From Methylocystis heyeri (GTDB taxonomy: Bacteria > Pseudomonadota > Alphaproteobacteria > Rhizobiales > Beijerinckiaceae), in assembly GCF_004802635.2 (NCBI RefSeq), contig NZ_CP046052.1, positions 2,976,001 through 3,040,000 of the forward strand: DNA of 64,000 nucleotides, in the 5' to 3' direction. Positions 17,162 through 25,651 of this stretch are shown in pieces (positions within the stretch are counted from its first letter, which is position 1; each line of letters starts with the position of its first letter). The notes beneath the pieces were generated by a model. The model had not been told where the DNA came from. It was given only the letters and a program-made list of their open reading frames with translations, and searched no databases. The position numbers were made by a program, and so were the translations under genes.

Positions 17162-17313
17162 AATGCCCTAACCCGGCGACCGTTGTGGATCACATCACCC
17201 CGCACAAGGGCGACATTAAACTTTTCTGGGATCGTAAGAACTGGCAACCGCTTTGCGAACCCTGCCACAACTCACGAAAGCAGCGCGAAGAGCGGCGAAG
17301 GGAGCGTCAATGA
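16963..17313 (+). CDS. HNH endonuclease
   Basis: 116 aa. It has an N-terminal Cys pair (CSCGKVV...GERC), the segment RGYDSKWDQARKDFLAVH, and the HNH core CVKCPNPATVVDHITPHKGD with LCEPCHNSRKQ supplying the zinc-binding CxxC knuckles and the catalytic His. HNH nucleases beside terminase genes help DNA cleavage during packaging in HK97-type phages. Here the large terminase lies 2 kb downstream, separated by head-completion genes. Confidence 0.9.
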   Translation: MPISAPRICSCGKVVAHGERCACQIRRHKESSARYDKTRPSARQRGYDSKWDQARKDFLAVHKTCVKCPNPATVVDHITPHKGDIKLFWDRKNWQPLCEPCHNSRKQREERRRERQ

Positions 17314-17846
17314 TCATCATCCGCAGCGGGGCAAAACCGAAGCGATACGGCTTCAACGGCGAGCAACTGACGCCCAAAGAGATCGCGGCAAAGAATGGAG
17401 TGTCAGCCGACACGATCTATCGCCACATTCGGGGCTGCGGGATCAATCCCGGTGAAGAGCTTACCTTCGAACCAATCAAGCGAAAACATCGGGGACGCCT
17501 CTACACCCATAACGGCAAGAGCATGCCTCTTTCGCAATGGGGGAAGGAACTCGGGATACGCGTATGCACGCTCAAAGAGCGCCTGTATCGAGGCTTGACG
17601 GTAGAGCAAACCTTGACCCTTCCCGTTCAGCCTTCATCTGGCCGCCACCGTGGAGCCACCGAGGCTTTACCCGAACCCACTCCATTAACCTTACCGGTTA
17701 ACCATCCTCAGCCGTCCAATCCCGTTAACCTTACCAAGCCCGCAACCACCCCCGGGGGTGTTAACCATCTTTTAGAACCCGCAAGGGGACCGGCCGGGGG
17801 AGTCAAAAAGGTGATTTGCAAACGCAAAGGCGAGCTTCGGCCATGA
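17310..17846 (+). CDS. Hypothetical DNA-binding phage protein (two HTH-like segments)
   Basis: 178 aa, ATGA overlap with the HNH stop. Residues 20-45 (LTPKEIAAKNGVSADTIYRH) form a helix-turn-helix; residues 66-100 (YTHNGKSMPLSQWGKELGIR, then VCTLKERLYRGLTVEQTL) form a second one, of a type often fused to or near phage HNH enzymes. The remaining 70 residues are Pro/Thr-rich, encoded by DNA full of TTAACC repeats and a 14-bp palindrome. It could substitute for the missing small terminase, but nothing proves this. Confidence 0.65.
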   Translation: MIIIRSGAKPKRYGFNGEQLTPKEIAAKNGVSADTIYRHIRGCGINPGEELTFEPIKRKHRGRLYTHNGKSMPLSQWGKELGIRVCTLKERLYRGLTVEQTLTLPVQPSSGRHRGATEALPEPTPLTLPVNHPQPSNPVNLTKPATTPGGVNHLLEPARGPAGGVKKVICKRKGELRP

Positions 17847-18139
17847 GCATTCTCACATTGGACGACTTCAAGGCTCACGCCAACATCATCACGACTGACG
17901 AAGACGCGATGATACAGGGCAAGATTGACGCGGCGGAAGCGTGGGTAGGATCGTTCATCGGGCAAAGCCTTTCCTCTTACCCGACACAGCCCCCGGACGC
18001 TCCAATCATGGAAGCCGTGAAGCAGCTCGCCGCGCATCTCTACAACAATCGGGAAAGCGTCTTCGTCGGGACAAGCATTGCGGACAACTGCCCCGGCCTT
18101 TCGGGGCTCTTGGCCCCTTATCGGCAATGGAACTTCTAA
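17843..18139 (+). CDS. Head-tail connector (HK97 gp6-like)
   Basis: 98 aa, starting MSILTLDDFKAHANIITTDE, with the family helices IDAAEAWVGSFIG and IMEAVKQLAAHLYNNRESV. gp6-like adaptors form a ring under the portal. The start overlaps the previous stop (ATGA), as do most junctions in this block, indicating one tightly packed operon. Confidence 0.85.
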   Translation: MSILTLDDFKAHANIITTDEDAMIQGKIDAAEAWVGSFIGQSLSSYPTQPPDAPIMEAVKQLAAHLYNNRESVFVGTSIADNCPGLSGLLAPYRQWNF

Positions 18140-18148
18140 AGGGTGACC

Positions 18149-18562
18149 ATGGCGAACGATCTTGCGAGTCTGAAGAAACGTCTTGCAGCCATTCCGAAGG
18201 ATGTTCGGGAGGCCGTGCAACCCGCATTGATAAAGAGCGGGGACGACATGGCCCGCGCGGCTCGCACTCTCGCGCCAGTCGATACCGGGGCGTTGAAAAA
18301 CTCTATTGCCGTCACCTACCCCGGCCAATCGACGCCCCCTTACTCTCAGCCGGGCGGCTCGAGAGTCGCCAAAGAGAACGAAGTCATCATCACGGCGGGA
18401 GACACGAAAGCCAGATATGTGCATCTGGTCGAATACGGGACTTCGCATTCTCACGCCAAGCCGTTCTTTTGGCCGGCTTACCGGCTGACGAAGAAACGCA
18501 ATCAAAACCGGATCAAAAGGGCGATCAACAAGGCGGTAAGAGAGGGCTGGGTCGGCAAATGA
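18149..18562 (+). CDS. HK97 gp10-family morphogenesis (neck/tail completion) protein
   Basis: 137 aa with the typical ARAARTLAPVDTGALKNSIA and VHLVEYGTSHSHAKPFFWPA motifs of the HK97-gp10 family, which completes the neck-tail interface. I chose the ATG at 18149; AAAGGG lies about 5 nt upstream. A GTG at 18143 in frame is possible. Confidence 0.88.
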   Translation: MANDLASLKKRLAAIPKDVREAVQPALIKSGDDMARAARTLAPVDTGALKNSIAVTYPGQSTPPYSQPGGSRVAKENEVIITAGDTKARYVHLVEYGTSHSHAKPFFWPAYRLTKKRNQNRIKRAINKAVREGWVGK

Positions 18563-18975
18563 TCGATGAACCCTCCCTTGCCCTCCAGAAAGCAATACGA
18601 GGGGCGCTAATAGCGTCCTCTGCGGTCACTGCCTTTGTGCCGGCGAACGCGATTGTCGACAGGAACCGCAAGCCCGACGAGTTCCCGATCATTCTGTTGG
18701 GGGAGGATCAGACGCTTGAGCCGGAAGGCTTGGCCCGCAATAGATGGTCCGTCTATCTGGACTTGCACATTTGGACGCTGGAGACGGCGGTTTCCCAAGT
18801 GAAATTAATTGCACAAGCCGTCAAAGACGCGCTTGCCGACGCCAATATCAAAAGCCTTCCTGATTACCACGTCGCGGACCTCTACGTGCATCGCTCGCAT
18901 TACATGCGGGACCCTGACGGCTTTCACGCTCACGGGATACTCACGATCTACGCGCACATTCAGAGGCTGACATGA
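18559..18975 (+). CDS. DUF3168-type tail completion/terminator protein
   Basis: 138 aa: SLALQKAIRGALIASSAVTA, the polar strand IVDRNRKPDEFPIILLGEDQ, then VYLDLHIWTLETAVSQVKLI. This is the DUF3168 pattern, a small tail terminator-like protein. The ATG at 18559 overlaps the previous stop; the longer open frame upstream to 17941 is a shadow of the two preceding genes. A one-mismatch copy of the recurring palindrome (18799-18814) lies inside the gene. Confidence 0.85.
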   Translation: MIDEPSLALQKAIRGALIASSAVTAFVPANAIVDRNRKPDEFPIILLGEDQTLEPEGLARNRWSVYLDLHIWTLETAVSQVKLIAQAVKDALADANIKSLPDYHVADLYVHRSHYMRDPDGFHAHGILTIYAHIQRLT

Positions 18976-19301
18976 CAGCGTTCATTCGCTCTGGGAGCAT
19001 GGATAGAAACATCGTCATTGAGGCTTGCACGCGCACGCAAGACGACGCTGGCGCGGAGATAGAAACATGGGCGCCGGTTCTTCCCCCTTGCCGGGCGCAG
19101 CTCGTCCAAAATTCGACGAAGGAGTTCCTTCGCGACTTCGGCGCTGAATATGTTGAAAACGTCGTCTTCCGCATTCGCTGGACGAACGTCGTCACTCTCG
19201 ACAACCGCGTAACCTATGACGGGCTCCATTACGACATAAAGGAGCTTGCCGAAATCGGGAGGCGCAAGGGCCTAGAGCTTCGTTGCGTGGTTCACAAATG
19301 A
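18972..19301 (+). CDS. Head-tail adaptor (phage head closure) protein
   Basis: 109 aa: IRSGSMDRNIVIEACTRTQD at the start and VTYDGLHYDIKELAEIGRRK later, the pattern of the head closure family related to SPP1 gp16. It closes the portal channel after packaging and receives the tail. Overlaps both neighbours by 4 bp. Confidence 0.87.
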   Translation: MTAFIRSGSMDRNIVIEACTRTQDDAGAEIETWAPVLPPCRAQLVQNSTKEFLRDFGAEYVENVVFRIRWTNVVTLDNRVTYDGLHYDIKELAEIGRRKGLELRCVVHK

Positions 19302-20935
19302 GCAAAGACACCTATCCTCATTGGGTTTTCGACGACTCCCCTATTCCCGACCCCTTCGGTTATGGCGAGAGGGCGGTTGAGTTCATTCGCTCGCTGAAAC
19401 ATCCCAAGAGCCGGCTTGAAAAGCACGCTTTCCAATTGGACCCTTGGCAAGAGCGCATTGTCAGACGCATCTACGGTCCCTGCGACGAATTTCGCAATCG
19501 GATCGTCAATGACGTGACGATCCTTATTCCCCGCGGGAACAGAAAGACCAGTCTTGGGGCCGTGCTTTCGATCCTGCATACGCTTGGCCCCGAAACCGTT
19601 CCGAATAGCGAAGTTCTCTTTGCTGCGAAGGATCAAATACAGGCCAAAATCGCGTTGCGGGAGGTCGAAGGCATTATCCGGGCGGGCGGCATTCTTTGGC
19701 AGAAAGGACAAGGGAACCGCAAGTTTGACGCTCCCAGCATGGTGCGCTTGCAAGACTATCTCAACCGGGTTCTGTTTCCGGGAGAAAGCTACATAGAGGC
19801 CATTTCTAGCGACGCTGCGAGCGCTCACGGTCGCACGCCTGTCTTCGCCCTCTGCGATGAAATTCACGCTTGGCCGAAGCGCGACATTTGGGACGTCATT
19901 GATACGGGCCTTTCCAAAACTCCAGGCTCTTTGCGCGTGACCCTCACGACCTCGGGACGCGGTGAAGAGAATATCGGCTATCAAGTCGTCAATCATGCCC
20001 GCAGAATTGCGCGCGGTGAAATCGACGAGCCGAACCATCTCGTCATACTATTTGAAACCTCTCCCGAGGCGAATTGGGAGGATGAAGACGTTTGGAAGCG
20101 CGTCAATCCGGGGTTCAAACACGGCTATCCCGACATTGTGAGAATGCGCCAGCGCGCCGCGACGGCAAGAAAGCGCCCGGCGGACCGCGACGCCTTCAAG
20201 ATGTATCACCTCAATATGTGGCTGGATAACAGCGCAAGCCCGTTCGTGGATCATGAGGTTTACGACAAAGGCAACAAGCTCATTGACCTAGACGCTCTGG
20301 AAAAAGCGCCTTGCTGGTTGGGCGTGGACTTGTCTTCGACCAGTGACCTTACCGTCATCGTCGCGGCGTGGAAGGATGGCGAAGACGGCTACATTGTGCA
20401 TCCGTGGTTCTTTTGTCCCGGCGATAATCTCTACAAGCGACAGGAAGAAACCGGGGTTCCCTATGTCCAATGGGCCGAAGAAGGCTTAATTGAAGCGACG
20501 CCCGGCAATGTGGTTGATATTCGCACGGTAGAGCGGCGCATTCGGGAACTCTGCGACCGTTTCGACGTGCGAGAGATTGCGTTTGACCCGCATCTTGCCC
20601 GCATTACCATGAGCAACCTCTTAGAGGACGGCTATCCCGCGGTAGAGTTCCGACAGGGCTGGGTTTCAATGGCTCCCGCGATCAAAGAGCTTGAAAAGGC
20701 CATTTTGGGCGGGAAGTTCACGCATGGCGGACACCCGATATTGCGCTGGAACTTCCTGAATATCGTGACGCAGAAAGATCAAGCTGGAAACATCACTTTC
20801 AGCAAGGCGAAGGCTTCCGAAAAGATAGACGGCGCTGTTGCCTCTGCAATGGCCGTAAGCCGCGCTTCATTGGGCGAAGATCATCGCTCGATCTATGCGA
20901 CGGAAGCCCGTCCAGACGGCATCATGGTTTGGTAG
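19298..20935 (+). CDS. terL: Terminase large subunit
   Basis: 545-aa packaging motor. The N-terminal ATPase has a Walker A-like segment PRGNRKTS (residues 78-85) and Walker B with catalytic Glu in FALCDEIHAWPK (D187, E188), followed by the coupling motif LRVTLTTSG. The C-terminal RNase-H-like nuclease begins at WLGVDLSSTSDLTV (around residue 345) and contains FDPHLARITM and SEKIDGAVASAMA. The gene lies after capsid and head completion genes rather than before the portal, which is unusual. No small subunit is recognisable upstream. Confidence 0.93.
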   Translation: MSKDTYPHWVFDDSPIPDPFGYGERAVEFIRSLKHPKSRLEKHAFQLDPWQERIVRRIYGPCDEFRNRIVNDVTILIPRGNRKTSLGAVLSILHTLGPETVPNSEVLFAAKDQIQAKIALREVEGIIRAGGILWQKGQGNRKFDAPSMVRLQDYLNRVLFPGESYIEAISSDAASAHGRTPVFALCDEIHAWPKRDIWDVIDTGLSKTPGSLRVTLTTSGRGEENIGYQVVNHARRIARGEIDEPNHLVILFETSPEANWEDEDVWKRVNPGFKHGYPDIVRMRQRAATARKRPADRDAFKMYHLNMWLDNSASPFVDHEVYDKGNKLIDLDALEKAPCWLGVDLSSTSDLTVIVAAWKDGEDGYIVHPWFFCPGDNLYKRQEETGVPYVQWAEEGLIEATPGNVVDIRTVERRIRELCDRFDVREIAFDPHLARITMSNLLEDGYPAVEFRQGWVSMAPAIKELEKAILGGKFTHGGHPILRWNFLNIVTQKDQAGNITFSKAKASEKIDGAVASAMAVSRASLGEDHRSIYATEARPDGIMVW

Positions 20936-20938
20936 CGC

Positions 20939-20954
20939 GTGCAATTAATTGCAC
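20939..20954. promoter_or_regulatory. Perfect 16-bp palindrome GTGCAATTAATTGCAC
   Basis: Sits between the terminase stop and the tape measure Shine-Dalgarno. Near copies occur at 11553-11567 (one base shorter), 13299-13314 (two mismatches), 18799-18814 (one mismatch) and 27238-27253 (two mismatches), all within the element. The AT-rich dyad in GC-rich DNA suggests a protein binding site. Confidence 0.55.
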
Positions 20955-20966
20955 GAGGGGAACATC

Positions 20967-23900
20967 ATGGCGAGCGACGAACAGGTTCTTCTTACCTCCC
21001 TTGAGGCCAGGATCATCAACTTTGAAAAGGCGTTTGCGCGGGCCTCCCGTGTCGCCGATAGCAGTTGGTCCGCCATTGAAGCGCGCGGCAAAGCCGGGGC
21101 TGCCAAGATGGAAGCCCATGTAGCGCAAGCTACGAAGGGCATGCACGACAAATTCAGCGAAATGGGCAAGGAAATCGGCGTCATCTTCGCCGAAGGCCTC
21201 GGCATACGCGAATTGCAAAAGATGGCTGACGAGTGGACTGCATTTTCAGGCCGTATCGCAGCTACGGGCGTCGCTACCGAGGATTTGCACGACAAGCTTC
21301 AACAGCTTTCCGACATAGCCATTCGTTCGCATGCGAGCCTTGAACAAGTCGGCAAGGTCTACACAGCCGTAGGACGCGGGGCGAAGGAAGTCGGGGCGAA
21401 CGAGGCTCAAGCCGTCCAAGTTACCGAAACGCTCATGAAGGCATTCGCCCTCGGCGGGCAGCCGGTGGAAACCACGAACGCCGCGATCTTGGAGTTCTCT
21501 CATGCGCTGGGCGCGGGCCGCGCCAACATGCAAGAGTTCAACAAGCTGGCGTTCGAAGCCCCCATCCTTATGGATGCAATCGCCAAGGAACTCGGGATAA
21601 GCGCTTCCAAGCTTCATGAGTATATGAAAGAGGGCGGGGAAGTCACTTCGGCCCAGATGATAAAGGCCATCCTCCACGCCAAGGAACAGATTGAACAGCA
21701 ATTCGGGAAGCTCAAGCCGACAATCGAGCAATCTCTTGCCGGCCTTGAAACCGCTATGTCCCGTTGGATAGGGCAGACTGACGAGGGCATAGGCGTAACG
21801 AAAACCATTTCGGAAGCCATACAGGGCTTGGGCCACAATATTGATATCGTCGCTCCCTCTGCGCTCGCATTGGCCGCTGCGCTTGCTCTCGCCTTCTCGC
21901 CTCAGTCCGTGGCGTTTGGCGGCATTGCCGCCGCTGTTATCGCCATTGCCGGTTTCTCAGACAAAATACACCCCATCGCGGGGGAAATGACGACGCTCGC
22001 CGATCTTGTGCGGGCGGCATTCGAGCTTGTGAAGGAAGCCGGCGGGGAAGCGGCTGCTTTCCTCGAAGAGAAGTTTGCGCAAGCCTCAAAGCTTCTAAGC
22101 GACATTTTCTCAGGCGTGGGGGTTCCCCTGGAGACCTTCCTTACCGTCGTGAAGACTCTCGGCAATGCGGTCATCACCGTGTTTGTGGGAACGGCGGAAG
22201 GGATCAAAGCGAGTTGGCAAAATCTTGGCCCCGCCATCGGGGACATAACGCTTTCCATGGTCAATAAGATCATTGAGAACGTCGAATGGATGGCGAACAA
22301 GGTTGTCGAAAGCCTGAATTCGATTTCCGATTTGATGAAGCGGTTCACGGGCGTTGATCTCGGCCACGCCAGCACGATTGATCTAGGCCGCGTCCAGAAC
22401 GGTTTTGTCGGGGCTGGCAAAGCCGCTGGCGACGCATTCGAGCAAGGCTTTAAGTCCGCTGCAAAGGACTACATCGGCGGCATGCTGGGCTTGCCCGAAA
22501 AGGAATTGAAAGCCCTTGAAGACAAGGCGAAGGAAATCGCACGGCAGCGCGAGGAAGCGGCCAAAAAGCCCAAAAAGGACGAAGGCTCGCTTGGACAGAC
22601 GCTAAAGGACAGCGAAGACCCCAAAAAAATCAAGGCCTATAACGAACTGCTGACGAAGCAGAAAGAGTTCATCCAAAATCAGGAAATCCAGCTCAAAGCC
22701 GCCCAGATGCAAGAGCATGAGGGCGCGGTTTTGGTCAAGGAGCAAGAGCTTTGGAACGAGGCGGCGAGCAAGGGCATTGAGCTAACCGAAAAGCAAAAGG
22801 AAGAGCTTCACAAGATGGCGGAAGCCGGCGTCACGGCGCAAGAGAATGTGAAGAGCTTCCAAGACCTCAAGCAATCGACCAAAGAGCTTTCCGACGCCCT
22901 TAGTTCGGAACTCGGGGGAGCGCTCGACAAGATCGTAACGCGTTCGGCGAAGCTTCGCGACGTGTTGCGGGAGCTTGCCGTAGCTCTGCTTAAAATGGTC
23001 ATGGAAGCCGCCCTTCTAGGAAAGGGACCGCTTGCCGGCGTCATGGGGCTGAAAGAGCAAGGCGGCCTTCTCAACCTCAATGCAATCGACAAGTCTCTTT
23101 TCAAGTCGATTGTTCCGGGGCTCAATCCCGCTACGTCGGGAACCGCTCTTAAACAAATCATGCCTCCCGACCCGTTGCAGGCGCTCAAGACGAAACCCAA
23201 GACGCCAGCGACTACGGAAGCTCCCGCTGCTTCGGCGACAGGAGCCAAAGAGGCAACGAAGCTTTCCTTGCCTGATATGAATATCGGGAGCGCAGCGAAG
23301 GCCATTCCCGGCGCGGCTAACAGCATAAGTCTCACGCCCAAGGAAATTCTCGACCTCAAAAAGACGGTTCTGACTGAATGGGTTCCCGGCCAAGGCGATA
23401 TGCAAGGCAAGGGGATCATCGACACGATCTTGAACCGCAGGGCGTCCGGTCATTGGGGTGACAGCGTTACGGACGTCGTGAACGCCCGAAAGCAGTTCTC
23501 CGCGATCAACGGCGGCATTGCGTTCAATGGGAAGGTTGCGCGCGGCGTCGACGATATTCCCAACAGCGCGCTTGATACGGCGAGAGGCCGTCAATCCTCT
23601 TCGCTTGTCGATCGATGGCTTGCGGAGCGCGCCGCTGGCGCAAAGTCTGTAGTCGGAGACCATCTGAATTATGCGAACCGCGCGGCCTCTACCCCGAACA
23701 ATTGGGCGTGGATAGACACGCTTAAAGGCCCCAAGTTCGGCGAGCATGTTCACGGCACGACTGAAGAGCTTCAAAAATATCGACCCGGCGAATTCGGGGT
23801 AAAGCTCGCCAATTCCGACAAACATATAGACCAGACCGCAACGGGCTCGATTTCAAAGGAAGTCGAACAGGCGGCGAAGCAGGCTGAAGAAGCCCAGCGC

Positions 23901-24488
23901 AAGCTTGCCGAACAAGCCCAGAAAGCGGCCCAGGCTACAAAGGACGTGACGACTCCCCTCCAGTCCATGGATACGGGGATTAGCAAGCTTGCGGGCTCAT
24001 TGCAGGAAGGCGCTCCCGCAACCAACACCTTCGCAGGATCGATTGAAAAGCTTCTCGGCAAATTGCTGGGGGGAGGCGGCGAAGGCTTGGGGGGCCTTGG
24101 CGGCGCGCTTGGGGGAGCGTTGGGGCTTGCCGAAGGCGGCATGGTGCATGGCCCCGGAACATCCACTTCCGACTCTATTCCCGCCATGCTCAGTCATGGG
24201 GAATTTGTCGTGAACGCAGCGGCCACGTCCAAACATGGCCGTATATTGCATGCCATCAATGAAGGGCGGGTTCCCCGCTTCGCTGCTGGGGGCTTTGTCG
24301 ACGGGGGCCTTGCCTCTTACGCCGTGAACAATAATCAGCAAAGCAGCGTCACCCACAACAATCAACGGACCGTCTCTCAGACGCTTCATCTTCAAGCGAA
24401 GGACGCCGACAGCTTCCGCCGCTCGCAAGGCCAAATCGCAGCTGTTGCCGGCGCGGCCCTCTCTCAAGCCGCCGCGCGCTGGCGATGA
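20967..24488 (+). CDS. Tail tape measure protein with internal cell-wall hydrolase-like domain
   Basis: About 1173 aa. The N-terminal 250 residues are the tape measure region (FEKAFARASRVADSSWSAIE, LGAGRANMQEFNKLAFEAPI). A hydrophobic stretch follows near residue 300, then long Lys/Glu/Ala helices. Around residues 800-960, LKKTVLTEWVPGQGDMQGKG, IIDTILNRRASGHW and ARKQFSAINGG resemble the SleB/Hydrolase_2 peptidoglycan hydrolase domain. The C-terminus has repeated Gly and EGGMVHGPGTSTSDSIPAML, LSHGEFVVNA, typical of tape measures. The start at 20967 follows GAGGGG by 6 nt. It is the last structural gene; nothing that looks like a tail tip follows. Confidence 0.92.
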   Translation: MASDEQVLLTSLEARIINFEKAFARASRVADSSWSAIEARGKAGAAKMEAHVAQATKGMHDKFSEMGKEIGVIFAEGLGIRELQKMADEWTAFSGRIAATGVATEDLHDKLQQLSDIAIRSHASLEQVGKVYTAVGRGAKEVGANEAQAVQVTETLMKAFALGGQPVETTNAAILEFSHALGAGRANMQEFNKLAFEAPILMDAIAKELGISASKLHEYMKEGGEVTSAQMIKAILHAKEQIEQQFGKLKPTIEQSLAGLETAMSRWIGQTDEGIGVTKTISEAIQGLGHNIDIVAPSALALAAALALAFSPQSVAFGGIAAAVIAIAGFSDKIHPIAGEMTTLADLVRAAFELVKEAGGEAAAFLEEKFAQASKLLSDIFSGVGVPLETFLTVVKTLGNAVITVFVGTAEGIKASWQNLGPAIGDITLSMVNKIIENVEWMANKVVESLNSISDLMKRFTGVDLGHASTIDLGRVQNGFVGAGKAAGDAFEQGFKSAAKDYIGGMLGLPEKELKALEDKAKEIARQREEAAKKPKKDEGSLGQTLKDSEDPKKIKAYNELLTKQKEFIQNQEIQLKAAQMQEHEGAVLVKEQELWNEAASKGIELTEKQKEELHKMAEAGVTAQENVKSFQDLKQSTKELSDALSSELGGALDKIVTRSAKLRDVLRELAVALLKMVMEAALLGKGPLAGVMGLKEQGGLLNLNAIDKSLFKSIVPGLNPATSGTALKQIMPPDPLQALKTKPKTPATTEAPAASATGAKEATKLSLPDMNIGSAAKAIPGAANSISLTPKEILDLKKTVLTEWVPGQGDMQGKGIIDTILNRRASGHWGDSVTDVVNARKQFSAINGGIAFNGKVARGVDDIPNSALDTARGRQSSSLVDRWLAERAAGAKSVVGDHLNYANRAASTPNNWAWIDTLKGPKFGEHVHGTTEELQKYRPGEFGVKLANSDKHIDQTATGSISKEVEQAAKQAEEAQRKLAEQAQKAAQATKDVTTPLQSMDTGISKLAGSLQEGAPATNTFAGSIEKLLGKLLGGGGEGLGGLGGALGGALGLAEGGMVHGPGTSTSDSIPAMLSHGEFVVNAAATSKHGRILHAINEGRVPRFAAGGFVDGGLASYAVNNNQQSSVTHNNQRTVSQTLHLQAKDADSFRRSQGQIAAVAGAALSQAAARWR

Positions 24489-24514
24489 TTAGGCTTGACG
24501 GACGCCAGTAATTG

Positions 24515-25213
24515 CTAGGGATTGGCTTTACCGTCGCGCTTCTCAATCGCGTCTCGCACTCCGGCGGGAAGCGTGTTGTATAGCTCATCCACATGCTTGG
24601 GTTCTGAAATCATCTTTTCCGCTATGAGGTTGAGTAGCTTGAAAAGACTTTCAGCGGTTGCGCGATCATCCGCTAGGTCAATGGCTCCAGGGTGAACGGC
24701 ATTATTGCCAATGACTCTGACAATATCGAGGGCCTTTTGAACCCGAGGATCAAGTCCGTCTTGGACCAGCGCGGCTATGTCGTCATTTATGTTTTTGCCA
24801 GGCTTCCCTAGATGTGCGCAAAGCTTCTGAATACACAGGCGGACGAGCGCTGCTGCGCCACGGGGCGACAAATCGAGGATTGAACTCGCTTCGTTATAGT
24901 CTCTAAGTATATCATCAGGTAGGTCTGAATTTGCCGGAGGAGTATTGCCGGTTAATGGATATACAAGTCGGTCTTCTATCCAATATGAAAATTCGTTGCA
25001 CCGGTCACATACTGAGAGAAATGAGTTGAATACATACAGCATCTCTCCCCCATAGGGACCTCTAGCATAGCTAGTAGTAATATTTTTCATTAAGTTAGGT
25101 CTATCTACGTGTCCTGCAAATATATTATGCCACCTCTGATGAGAAAATGCCCCGCATCTTGGACAATTGAAGGAATTTTCGGTTATGGAGGGGGAAATAT
25201 GATCTGCTTTCAT
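24515..25213 (-). CDS. DUF4145 domain protein (prophage cargo)
   Basis: 232 aa. The N-terminus has a zinc-ribbon-like CPRCG and a second CDRC knuckle (near residues 18 and 74). The C-terminal half is the DUF4145 helical domain (SPRGAAALVRLCIQKLCAHL, GNNAVHPGAIDLADDRATAE). DUF4145 occurs alone or fused to nucleases and is common in phage-defence and restriction contexts, but its activity is unknown. The ATG at 25213 follows AGGA by 8 nt. It is in the same minus-strand unit as the RHH gene upstream and is more AT-rich than the structural genes, suggesting separate acquisition. Confidence 0.85.
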   Translation of the reverse strand: MKADHISPSITENSFNCPRCGAFSHQRWHNIFAGHVDRPNLMKNITTSYARGPYGGEMLYVFNSFLSVCDRCNEFSYWIEDRLVYPLTGNTPPANSDLPDDILRDYNEASSILDLSPRGAAALVRLCIQKLCAHLGKPGKNINDDIAALVQDGLDPRVQKALDIVRVIGNNAVHPGAIDLADDRATAESLFKLLNLIAEKMISEPKHVDELYNTLPAGVRDAIEKRDGKANP

Positions 25214-25239
25214 ATATCTTATGTCCTCGCGTATGTTGC

Positions 25240-25551
25240 TTAAGACCTCATTCCAAGCGGCCGCGCTTCCAGCGCAGCAACCCGTTTCTTTAGATCATCA
25301 ATATCCGACGAAAGTTGATCAGCAATTTCGATTGCTACTTCGGCGTGAACCTCAGCCATAGCCAAGCGTTCTTCACGATCTTCGTCTTGGGCGGGCTGAT
25401 TTTCGTTCTGAAAGCTCTGCTCAAGGCGGGCGACAATCTCGGCATTCGTTGATCGCCGATTGGCTTCAGCCGAGGCCCCCAGCTTTGCAAGCCACCCTTC
25501 TGGAAGCCTCAGCGCAAATTTCTCGGGAAGCGTTCTCGTCTCTTTGGCCAC
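25240..25551 (-). CDS. Arc-family ribbon-helix-helix regulator with C-terminal coiled coil
   Basis: 103 aa from a GTG at 25551 (AGAGAGG upstream); the frame could extend to a TTG at 25572. The segment LPEKFALRLPEGWLAKLGAS, then AEANRRSTNAEIVARLEQSF is an Arc-type ribbon-helix-helix. Residues 75-100 (IADQLSSDIDDLKKRVAALE) form a coiled coil for oligomerisation. It faces another RHH gene across two palindromic sites and is followed 26 bp later by the DUF4145 gene. It likely represses both divergent promoters. Confidence 0.85.
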   Translation of the reverse strand: MAKETRTLPEKFALRLPEGWLAKLGASAEANRRSTNAEIVARLEQSFQNENQPAQDEDREERLAMAEVHAEVAIEIADQLSSDIDDLKKRVAALEARPLGMRS

Positions 25552-25567
25552 GTTAACCTCTCTTGTG

Positions 25568-25587
25568 CCCAAACGATATCATTTGGG
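25568..25587. promoter_or_regulatory. Operator 1 between divergent RHH genes
   Basis: CCCAAACGATATCATTTGGG, a 20-bp dyad with nine of ten pairs matching. On the minus strand a candidate promoter (TTGCAA, 18 bp, TATCGT) places its -10 inside this dyad, so a bound protein would block the DUF4145/RHH operon. Confidence 0.65.
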
Positions 25588-25607
25588 ATTTTTCTGTTGC
25601 AATAGCG

Positions 25608-25627
25608 CCCAAATGATATCAGTTTGA
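25608..25627. promoter_or_regulatory. Operator 2 between divergent RHH genes
   Basis: CCCAAATGATATCAGTTTGA, a second copy of the same site; its core TGATATCA is a perfect palindrome but the outer right arm is degenerate. Its centre is exactly 40 bp from operator 1, close to four helical turns, so dimers would sit on the same DNA face. Confidence 0.62.
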
Positions 25628-25651
25628 AGCTCACTCAACCGCGAGCCCGAC

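Noticed and set aside
17941-18975. 344-aa version of the DUF3168 protein and 301-aa version of the tail chaperone (from 15855)
   Set aside because: Both extensions are shadows of upstream genes in the same operon; internal ATGs match the spacing pattern of the block.
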